Below, in pieces: positions 57,511 through 64,000 of a stretch of DNA of 64,000 nt. How positions within the stretch are numbered: position 1 is the stretch's first letter; the number at the start of each line of letters is the position of its first letter. The notes under the pieces were generated by a model. That model was not told the DNA's origin. It did not search any database and saw nothing but the letters and a program-made list of their open reading frames with translations. The translations under genes were made by a program, and so were the position numbers. This DNA comes from Helicobacter sp. 13S00482-2 (lineage in GTDB: Bacteria > Campylobacterota > Campylobacteria > Campylobacterales > Helicobacteraceae): the NCBI RefSeq assembly GCF_002272795.1, contig NZ_MLAT01000001.1, positions 62,001 through 126,000 on the forward strand, written 5' to 3'.

Positions 57511-58236
57511 AATCGCTTTAGGTTCAAAAACACCAAAAGATGGTTTCAGAAATGAATATTTTGTGATAGATATTTTTAATAATTGGAAAAAAGAAACACT
57601 AGCACAAGAGTGGCTCAAAACAATGGGATACAAGATAGAAGAAATAGAAAATGTAAGGGCTCAGAAAATAAAAGGTTCTTATAAGGCAGATGTTCAGGTT
57701 GTTATTTCAATTCAAATCAAACTACAAAAACTTCAAGATATTCAAAACCTACAAGTCAAACTTGTTTCTAATCCACAAGGGTTTAATCAAATCGATAAAA
57801 GATGGCTGAAATCCTATGTGGATTTATGGAGTATTCCTGAAGATGTGATTGAAATCCTGCGATACTTCATCGGAGAAATAAAACCCAATATCCAAAATCC
57901 TAGAGATGAAAGAAGAATGTTTTTTGATGAATTCTCACAAGAAGATCAAAATAAAATCCTAGAATTTTTCAGAGAAAATCAACCATTGATTTTAAACGAC
58001 ATTTTAAAAGGAAGAGGACAATTTGCTAGTGAGTGGTTTTAGTTATTTTAAAATTATCTTAAAATGGATTTTAAAACCTATAAATGAAGTGATTAATTTC
58101 TATAGTGGAAATGTTATGTTTTCTCCAAGAGGAAGTCTTCTGATAGGAAAAATTACTATGCAAAGAAAAGGTGGGGATGGGTAGAGAAAGTGCAAAAATG
58201 TTACAGTTTAAAATCAACCCTGCAGAGCTATTTTAG
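57503..58236 (+). pseudogene. Decayed HinP1I-like type II restriction endonuclease
   Basis: The first 179 codons are open and strongly resemble HinP1I (GCGC): LGSKTPKDGFRNE, NWKKETLAQEWL, NLQVKLVSN, GFNQIDKRWL, and DILKGRGQFASEW. The PD-(D/E)XK-type active residues fit at D63 (KADVQV) and Q84-V-K86. After a premature TAG at 58040-58042, recognisable C-terminal sequence continues in other frames (NEVINFYSGN, SPRGSLLIGKITMQRKGGDG, then MLQFKINPAELF) to 58236, so at least three frameshifts exist. The intact protein would have been about 245 residues. The start overlaps the methyltransferase end by 8 nt. Confidence 0.88.
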
Positions 58237-58985
58237 GATTTAAAATTATCAAAAAACTCCTGCAAAAAACTATTTTTACCTCCTGAAATATGAATATCAG
58301 CCCCTATAGAGCAAAGCTCTTCATAAAGCTTTATATTTGTTTTGATAGGATTATTTTTTATCTCATCTATGTATGCTTGAGGAATTTCAAAGCCTAGATT
58401 ATTGTTTATTATTTTTTTACAAAACGCACTCTCATAAATAGGGAAAAAGCTTATCATCCCCATAGCATTACTCCCTTTTGCGATTGTTTCAAAATCATCC
58501 AAGAACTTCTGTGCGATTTTGGGTTCAAAAATAGGTTGAGAAATGATGATGTTAGCTCCAGCTTCTATTTTTGTTTTTAGTTTATGCTTTTCCTCTGTAT
58601 CTAATATAGCCTTACTTCCTGAAATAATAACGCTATCTTCCCCGAGTATATCCTTTGCTTTTTTTATTAGCTCTATTCCGTTAAGATCCCCTATACTAGG
58701 TGAATCTCCTCCAATAAGAGCAACCTTATTGACCTGTAAATATTTCAGTGCTAACAAAGTACTCTCGATGCGATCTTTTCTCCTCCCTGATCCTGCAATA
58801 GTTCCGATAACATCAATAGCGAGTCTTTGTTTCCACAGCATTGATATGATGCAAGATTCTGGGGTTGGTCTTGAATTTGGACTATCAGGAATCAGGATAA
58901 AATCAGGTTTTATTTTATCAATCCAATTTGAGATTAACTCTAAATCCATCTCTTTTTGTTTGGGAATGTATTCCAATCCGATCAT
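58233..58985 (-). CDS. MetF-like methylenetetrahydrofolate reductase family protein
   Basis: A 250-residue protein with the TIM-barrel pattern of 5,10-methylenetetrahydrofolate reductase: PDFILIPDSP with SRPTPES, then LKYLQVNKVALIGGDSP, and GANIIISQPIFEP (the family's QxF/V loop). The start contains MIGLEYIPKQKE, near the conserved E-x-x-P region. It is shorter than E. coli MetF (296 residues), as in some other Campylobacterota proteins. It could supply methyl-tetrahydrofolate or act on a related substrate. Its stop overlaps the end of the endonuclease remnant, and it is divergent from serB. Confidence 0.75.
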   Translation of the reverse strand: MIGLEYIPKQKEMDLELISNWIDKIKPDFILIPDSPNSRPTPESCIISMLWKQRLAIDVIGTIAGSGRRKDRIESTLLALKYLQVNKVALIGGDSPSIGDLNGIELIKKAKDILGEDSVIISGSKAILDTEEKHKLKTKIEAGANIIISQPIFEPKIAQKFLDDFETIAKGSNAMGMISFFPIYESAFCKKIINNNLGFEIPQAYIDEIKNNPIKTNIKLYEELCSIGADIHISGGKNSFLQEFFDNFKS

Positions 58986-59030
58986 TTTTTACCTTTTTGG
59001 CTAAAATTATAACACCTTAGGAGGCAAGAA

Positions 59031-59651
59031 ATGAAACTAGCAGTATTTGATTTTGATTCTACATTGATGGATGGAGAGACGATAGAGTTTTTGGCAAAAG
59101 ACAAAAATGTCATTGAACAAATTACCCAAATCACAAAAAAAGCAATGGAAGGGGAGATGGACTTTTATGAAAGCTTAAAGATGAGGGTCAAACTATTAGA
59201 AGGAATGGATCAAAAAAGAGCAATAGAGATTTGTCATCATCTTCCATTAAATCCTGGTGCAAAAGAATGTATCACTGAACTAAAAAATCACGGTTACAAG
59301 GTAGTGTGTTTCAGTGGAGGATTCAAATTCGCCACTGAATATTTTAGGGATATTTTAGGACTTGATGGAGAATTTAGCAACACTCTGCATTGTAAAAATG
59401 GGAAACTCACTGGCGAAGTTGGTGGAGAAATGATGTTTGATTTTTCAAAAGGAGCGATGCTTTTAACTCTTCAAAGAATACTAGGTGTAAGCATAAAAGA
59501 TACCCTTGTAGCTGGAGATGGTGCCAATGACGCAAGTATGTTCGCTTATGCGGATAAAAAAATAGCTTTCTGTGCGAAAAAAATTCTGAGACAACAAGCC
59601 AACATCATCATCAACAAGAAGGACTTGAGAGAAATTCTTTGCTATCTTTGA
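59031..59651 (+). CDS. serB: Phosphoserine phosphatase
   Basis: A 206-residue HAD-superfamily phosphatase for the last step of serine synthesis. Motif I is FDFDSTLMDGET with nucleophile D7 and acid D9, motif II is CFSGGFKFAT, and motif III/IV is KGAMLL with AGDGANDASMF. The length is typical for the short form without an ACT domain. It starts after an AGGAGG-type site. It is convergent with mrdA; only one base separates the two stop codons. Confidence 0.94.
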   Translation: MKLAVFDFDSTLMDGETIEFLAKDKNVIEQITQITKKAMEGEMDFYESLKMRVKLLEGMDQKRAIEICHHLPLNPGAKECITELKNHGYKVVCFSGGFKFATEYFRDILGLDGEFSNTLHCKNGKLTGEVGGEMMFDFSKGAMLLTLQRILGVSIKDTLVAGDGANDASMFAYADKKIAFCAKKILRQQANIIINKKDLREILCYL

Positions 59652-61442
59652 TTATTTCAGATAACCATTATCATAAAGTGCATTCACCATTTTTACCAAA
59701 ATAGGTCCACCTCTTCCACCACTTTGACCGTGTTCAAGCAAAACGGTGATGGCATATTTTGGATTTTTATAGGGCACAAATCCAGTTATCCAGCCATGTG
59801 ACCGATGAAAATATTCTAGATCACTCTCCTTAATCCTTACTTTTATCTCTTGAGCAATTTGAACTACTTGAGCAGTACCTGTCTTACAGGCAAGTTTTAC
59901 TTTAGCACCTATCGTCCTTTTGTATGCCGTTCCACCGATAGTGCTACAAGCTTCATACATACCTCTTTGAAGTACAGGGAGTTTTGATTTCTGAAAATCA
60001 CTCAAAACGTCTTTTGGATCTTCAATAAAATCCTCTTTTCCTAAAATTTTCGCAAAATGCGGGGTGGGAAGCTTTCCACTCGCAAGGAGTGCGGTATATC
60101 TAGCAATCTGCATAGGTGTCACCAAAAAAGCTCCCTGACCAATAGAAGTTACAATCGTGTCACCTGTATACCATATCTTGCCATATCGCTTCATTTTCCA
60201 TTCTGGATCAGGCACGATCCCTAAAAATTCATTGGGGATATCAATACCTGTTTTTTCACCAAATCCAAGCTCTTTTAAAACATTTGCAATATTTGTCATT
60301 CCTGCATTTTGAGAAAGTTTATAAAAATACACATCGACTGATTCTCTGAGTGCTTTTACTAAATCAGTCTTTCCATGTCCTGTTGGCTTCCAATCTCTGA
60401 ATTTTCTTCCTCCTACTTCAATATAACCTGGAGTGTCAATTTTTGTATTTTCATTCACGCCTGCATATTCTAAGAATGCTAGTCCAACGCCCATTTTTAC
60501 GACCGATCCAGGAGGATATAAGGCATTCACAAATCTATTTAAAAGTGGATTATAAATATCTTCTCTGAGAGCATTCCATTTTTTATAACTAATACCTCCA
60601 ACAAAATCATTCAGATTATACTCAGGATAACTCCCTGCAACAAGTACTTCACCTGTATGCACATCCATTACTATCACACTACCTGTTTGACCTTCAAATT
60701 CCTTATTAGCAATATCTTGTAGTTTCATATCAATACTTAAAATCAAATCATTTTGAGTTTTGGGTTTGGACTCTTCTAGCACTTCAAGTTCTTGATTGAA
60801 AGCATTCACTGCGACAACCTTATAGCCAATCTGTCCTTGCAAAAATGTGTTGTATTGCTTTTCTAATCCTGTTTTTCCAATAATACCTGTGTACTTGCTC
60901 ACAGAATCTTTTAAAATATCATTTTCATCAGCTGAACCCACATAACCAATGATATGAGAAGCGGAAAGGTTATTTGGATAGAGTCTTTTTGTCGCAGGTT
61001 GGATCAAAATATTTGTATTTTGAATGATTTGAGGATATATTTTTTGCATATCCGCATAAGAGATATAATCAACCACTTTGATAGGCGAATGATTATAGAT
61101 AGAATTTTGTTTTTTATAGGTTTTGATAATATTTTCTGAATCAATCCAAGGGAAAAAACCTTGAATGAAATTTACTTGCTCATTTAAATTATCATTTTTC
61201 AGCAAGGGTTTAAAAGAAATCGAGAAGCCTAGTTCATTGATAGCCAAAGGTTCTCCATTTCTATCAAGTATCTGTCCCCTAGCAGGAACTAAAATCTCTT
61301 TTTTGGTCATATTCCTTTGGGCTAATTGTTCAAAATATTGATGAGATTTGATTGTAAGGACAAAAATCTTAGTGAGCAAAACCGCCCAAACGATAGCAAA
61401 AAATGTGATAATGAGTTTATATTTGATATTTAATTTTTTCAT
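59652..61442 (-). CDS. mrdA: Penicillin-binding protein 2, cell-elongation transpeptidase
   Basis: A PBP2 of about 596 residues. An N-terminal membrane anchor (KYKLIITFFAIVWAVLLTKIFVL) is followed by the pedestal (PARGQILDRNGEPLA), then the transpeptidase motifs SVVK (in YPPGSVVKMG), SVD (RESVDVYFYKLS) and KTG (ACKTGTAQV). It cross-links peptidoglycan of the side wall with RodA and MreBCD. I prefer the ATG at 61442, which has AGGA upstream; a TTG two codons earlier is also open. It overlaps the end of the upstream small membrane-protein gene. The order matches H. pylori. Confidence 0.95.
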   Translation of the reverse strand: MKKLNIKYKLIITFFAIVWAVLLTKIFVLTIKSHQYFEQLAQRNMTKKEILVPARGQILDRNGEPLAINELGFSISFKPLLKNDNLNEQVNFIQGFFPWIDSENIIKTYKKQNSIYNHSPIKVVDYISYADMQKIYPQIIQNTNILIQPATKRLYPNNLSASHIIGYVGSADENDILKDSVSKYTGIIGKTGLEKQYNTFLQGQIGYKVVAVNAFNQELEVLEESKPKTQNDLILSIDMKLQDIANKEFEGQTGSVIVMDVHTGEVLVAGSYPEYNLNDFVGGISYKKWNALREDIYNPLLNRFVNALYPPGSVVKMGVGLAFLEYAGVNENTKIDTPGYIEVGGRKFRDWKPTGHGKTDLVKALRESVDVYFYKLSQNAGMTNIANVLKELGFGEKTGIDIPNEFLGIVPDPEWKMKRYGKIWYTGDTIVTSIGQGAFLVTPMQIARYTALLASGKLPTPHFAKILGKEDFIEDPKDVLSDFQKSKLPVLQRGMYEACSTIGGTAYKRTIGAKVKLACKTGTAQVVQIAQEIKVRIKESDLEYFHRSHGWITGFVPYKNPKYAITVLLEHGQSGGRGGPILVKMVNALYDNGYLK

Positions 61443-61908
61443 ACACAATTCCTAAACAAGCTTCATAAAGAATATAAGAAATAAAAATAGGTTCTAAGGT
61501 TACATTAAAGGTTCTTCCAAACATTCCAGTTAAATACAAAACAAAGAAATAAACCGCATAAATCAAAGGCACATAAATAAAAACAAAAAGTATATTTTCA
61601 TCAAACAGCAGTCGCAACCTTTTAACAACAAGCCAATTAGTAAAAACAAAAATGAGGGGCAAAATACCAGCTACCTCATCGTGATCGTATTCAAAAAATA
61701 TCAAACACGCAACAATAACAATGCTAACAATCCACCTATTTTCACTTGAAGTCTGCATATAAAAAATAAATAATAATCCGATCATGGGGGGTAAATAAAG
61801 ATAGATATTGCTCACAGAAGTATAAAAGCTAAATGCTATTAGGAGAAAAATAGCTTTTAGAATCTCTTTAAAAAGATTATTTCTCCGCAAATTTGAAAAT
61901 GTCTGCAT
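61417..61908 (-). CDS. Membrane protein in the MreD position upstream of mrdA
   Basis: A 163-residue protein with about five hydrophobic segments and an internal FEYDHDEVAG acidic loop. It sits directly upstream of mrdA and overlaps its start by 26 nt, the place where mreD lies in many bacteria, so it may be a divergent MreD. No diagnostic residue confirms this. A similar unannotated gene occupies this place in H. pylori. Confidence 0.7.
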   Translation of the reverse strand: MQTFSNLRRNNLFKEILKAIFLLIAFSFYTSVSNIYLYLPPMIGLLFIFYMQTSSENRWIVSIVIVACLIFFEYDHDEVAGILPLIFVFTNWLVVKRLRLLFDENILFVFIYVPLIYAVYFFVLYLTGMFGRTFNVTLEPIFISYILYEACLGIVYEKIKYQI

Positions 61909-62044
61909 TCGATATTTTTCATCCTTATTTTATGATCTTATCTTTATAGCTTATTTTGATTGAATATATAACCTCATAAGTGCCTTATATTCAAGCTTTA
62001 ACTCAAAATCAAATTTTAAAATACTTTGCCCCTTGAACGTAAAA

Positions 62045-62668
62045 TCAAATTCTTTCAATTCCAAGAACACCATCAAGAATCATTTCTCGTATTCTCTCTT
62101 TGCCTCCATAATTCTTATTGATAATTTTATCATTATTTGATGCAACTAACTTGCCTTTTTGATAAAGCCTGTGTTGCTCATTTTTATTGAGCTTATCAAA
62201 TTTGGTATAAATGCTCAAAAGCCTTTGATCGGGTTTTAGAAGCTTTTGAATAATTTCAGATACATATTCATCAATTTGTAATTGCGTATGTCTAGCATCA
62301 ACAAGATGGACGAATAATTTAATACAAGATCGATGATTTAAAAAATTCCAAAGATTATCTTCCCAATCTTTTTTTGTTCCTTTAGATACTTTTGCATAAC
62401 CAAAACCTGGCAAATCTACGAATCTAAAAGAAATACTTTGAGAATCCTCTGCTTTTTTTTCCCATAAAACACTAAAAAAATTTATCAGTTGGGTTTTGCC
62501 TGGAGTTGAAGAGCTTTTTGCAAGATTTTTTTCCAAAATAGTGTTGATAAAGGTGCTTTTACCCACATTGCTTCTTCCTAAAAAAACCACTTCCATCATA
62601 TCAGGAGGAGGACATCCTTGAAGATTGGTGGCAGAAGTTAGAAATTTCGAATCTTTGAGGATTATCAT
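62045..62668 (-). CDS. engB: Ribosome biogenesis GTP-binding protein EngB/YsxC
   Basis: A 207-residue TRAFAC GTPase needed for assembly of the large ribosomal subunit. G1 is GRSNVGKST, G3 is DLPGFGYAKVSKG, and G4 is TKFDKLNKNE. The length is usual. The ATG overlaps the lptA stop (ATGA). The order kdsC-lptC-lptA-engB is shared with H. pylori. Confidence 0.95.
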   Translation of the reverse strand: MIILKDSKFLTSATNLQGCPPPDMMEVVFLGRSNVGKSTFINTILEKNLAKSSSTPGKTQLINFFSVLWEKKAEDSQSISFRFVDLPGFGYAKVSKGTKKDWEDNLWNFLNHRSCIKLFVHLVDARHTQLQIDEYVSEIIQKLLKPDQRLLSIYTKFDKLNKNEQHRLYQKGKLVASNNDKIINKNYGGKERIREMILDGVLGIERI

Positions 62669-63276
62669 TGATTGCCTTGTGGGGGAATAATAGTTTTTGA
62701 TGGATCTGAAAGCATATCTTGAGTATTTTTATCTTTTTGAATTTCTTCAGGACTTGTGTCGGATTTATTCTTACTAGATCTACTAGATTTGGCACTAGAA
62801 GGTTTTTTTGATACAGAAACATCATCAAGATTGAATATAAACTTAGCAGGTTTGCTATCACTTCCTAAAACATTTGCATAACCATTTTCATTATTGACAA
62901 CAATCTCCTCGCCTCTAATAGTGTTTTCTTTTCCGACTTCTTTAAGTACTGCATTTTCTAAAAGTCTATATTCTCCAGTTTTGGACTCATAAATGAGTCT
63001 ATCAGAATGTCCTTTTATTTCTCTACCATCTTGCATAAAGATGTGAAATTTCACATTTCCCTCCGCTTCATAAGATATAGGTTTTCTATCTTTATCTGTA
63101 TAGATAACAACCTGATCAGCTTCTAGCGTGTCTTTAGATTTTTTGATATGCACATCTCCTTGAATGCGAGTGATTCCATTTTTATCATCACTAAAGAATT
63201 TTTTGGCACTGATTTCAAGAGTTTCTTCAGCAAACAGACTCAAAACTAAGCAAAACAGACAAATTATTTTTTTCAT
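62665..63276 (-). CDS. lptA: LPS transport periplasmic protein LptA
   Basis: A 203-residue OstA-like protein that bridges LPS across the periplasm. It has a Sec signal peptide (MKKIICLFCLVLSLFA), then the LptA beta-jellyroll starting EETLEISAKKFFSDDKNGITRIQG-type sequence, with VHIKKSKDTLEADQVVIYTD and IRGEEIVVNNENG as repeated strands. The C-terminal 45 residues are Ser/Lys/Pro-rich and probably disordered, longer than in E. coli LptA. It is coupled at both ends (ATGA overlaps) to lptC and engB. Confidence 0.9.
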   Translation of the reverse strand: MKKIICLFCLVLSLFAEETLEISAKKFFSDDKNGITRIQGDVHIKKSKDTLEADQVVIYTDKDRKPISYEAEGNVKFHIFMQDGREIKGHSDRLIYESKTGEYRLLENAVLKEVGKENTIRGEEIVVNNENGYANVLGSDSKPAKFIFNLDDVSVSKKPSSAKSSRSSKNKSDTSPEEIQKDKNTQDMLSDPSKTIIPPQGNQ

Positions 63277-63854
63277 TTTCCTTTTCCTTTTCGTGGTTCT
63301 GTTTCTAGTATGATTTGTGAATTAATATTTTTAGCCTTAATGTTTTGAGTTCTTCTGTTATAGATAATATCCTCTCCTTCAAAATATCCATCGGTGGTAT
63401 TAAAAATAAAATCACCCTCGCCTTTAAAAATTTCTTTGCGATAATCATAGATACCACCTTCACTCCAAAAACTCCCTCTATCGCTTTTAATATAAATCCC
63501 TCCTCTTGGAAAATGATACTTGTCTCCTCTTTTTATCACCTCATCACCACTTATATATTCATAAGTATTTTTGGACTGAGGATTATACCTACTAGCTAAA
63601 AACCCATATAAAATTTCATAATCAGAAAATTGAAATGCCTTAGAGCCCTCAATCTTCATATCCACAAAATCATTATTGACTTGATACATATTAAAATCAG
63701 TGAGTTCTATTTTTGCAATATCGTTATTTTTATTTTCTTGAAGATACTTTGAAGGTGCGAAGAAGAAAAATGAACAAAAAGTAATCACAAGCAATATTAA
63801 AAAAAAATTCAAAACACTATTGGTAGATTTTAAGTACTTCATCTTTAAGCCCAT
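63273..63854 (-). CDS. lptC: LPS export protein LptC
   Basis: A 193-residue protein with one N-terminal membrane helix (about residues 12-30, SVLNFFLILLVITFCSFFFF) and a periplasmic jellyroll. It links the LptBFG transporter to LptA. The beta segments include KGEGDFIFNTTDGYFEGEDIIYNRR-type sequence near the C-terminus. The start at 63854 overlaps the end of kdsC by 38 nt; an in-frame ATG at 63842 is an alternative that would overlap less. The stop overlaps the lptA start. Confidence 0.88.
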   Translation of the reverse strand: MGLKMKYLKSTNSVLNFFLILLVITFCSFFFFAPSKYLQENKNNDIAKIELTDFNMYQVNNDFVDMKIEGSKAFQFSDYEILYGFLASRYNPQSKNTYEYISGDEVIKRGDKYHFPRGGIYIKSDRGSFWSEGGIYDYRKEIFKGEGDFIFNTTDGYFEGEDIIYNRRTQNIKAKNINSQIILETEPRKGKGK

Positions 63855-64000
63855 CTTTTAGCAAGATATATTCAATCATCTCTCTGATCGCACCATTCCC
63901 ACCGTTGTTTTTTAATACCACATCTACATATTCACGTAGCCAAACCGCCCCATCAGATGGCATAAAACGCAACCCACATTCAATAAACATTGGTAAATCA
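63817..64000 (-). CDS. kdsC: KdsC, 3-deoxy-D-manno-octulosonate 8-phosphate phosphatase (3' part only)
   Basis: The C-terminal 60 codons of a HAD phosphatase. The visible end reads CGLRFMPSDGAVWLREYVDVVLKNNG-type sequence, followed by GGNGAIREMIEYILL and a stop at 63817-63819. The GGxGAxRE...I segment is typical of KdsC, which dephosphorylates Kdo-8-phosphate in LPS core synthesis. The 5' part lies beyond the window. It begins the lptC-lptA-engB run, as in H. pylori. Confidence 0.85.
   Translation of the reverse strand, partial: DLPMFIECGLRFMPSDGAVWLREYVDVVLKNNGGNGAIREMIEYILLKDGLKDEVLKIYQ

Overview
The window is bacterial chromosome from a urease-positive Helicobacter. The evidence is the gene order ureA-ureB-ureI-ureE-ureF-ureG-ureH with a fused UreA and the UreI channel found in this genus, the Helicobacter/Campylobacter-type NifU/NifS pair, the mrdA-(small membrane protein)-engB-lptA-lptC-kdsC run as in H. 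pylori, and an AT-rich composition of roughly 35-36% GC by eye. UreI has short periplasmic loops and a complete formate dehydrogenase operon is present, which fits an enterohepatic/intestinal species better than H. pylori. I cannot name the species.

Layout. 1-4.5 kb: end of a sensor kinase, then nifU and nifS (Fe-S assembly) and fliI on the minus strand. 4.5-9.7 kb: tig-clpP-(degenerate GGDEF protein)-def-comM, followed by the metal pump cadA. 11.9-19.7 kb: a formate dehydrogenase locus (polyferredoxin, TorD-type chaperone, small Tat protein, fdhA, fdhB, fdhC, fdhD). fdhA carries an in-frame TGA at the selenocysteine position with a SECIS-like hairpin just after it. 19.7-26.5 kb: miaA, a very AT-rich chimeric membrane-protein gene, a scrap of a TehA-type transporter, purH, a YceI protein, hemL and two small membrane proteins. 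26.5-34.6 kb (minus strand): a tightly packed run of a membrane protein, pgsA, rseP, xseA and a type III restriction-modification pair (mod, res). mod is broken by a C12 tract, so it reads as phase-OFF. 34.7-38 kb: L-asparaginase and htpG. 38.3-43.9 kb: the urease operon.

43.9-50.3 kb holds the most unusual gene, a 2116-residue autotransporter. Its beta-barrel does not sit at the C-terminus: a further 547 residues of K/Q/E-rich predicted coiled coil, internally duplicated, follow the terminal barrel strand. 50.6-56.4 kb: a nitrogen-compound cluster of alanine dehydrogenase, an exported amidohydrolase, an AGCS alanine/sodium symporter and an amidase. 56.5-58.2 kb: a decayed restriction-modification pair, a cytosine-5 methyltransferase and a HinP1I-like (GCGC) endonuclease, each with several frameshifts. 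58.2-64 kb: a MetF-like reductase, serB, mrdA, a MreD-position protein, engB and the LPS genes lptA, lptC and kdsC (cut by the window end).

Taken together, several enzymes here release ammonia (urease, asparaginase, amidase, alanine dehydrogenase), formate feeds a periplasmic respiratory dehydrogenase, and both restriction-modification systems in the window appear non-functional as sequenced. No rRNA, tRNA, CRISPR array or complete insertion sequence was seen. All family assignments come from reading motifs, not from database searches.
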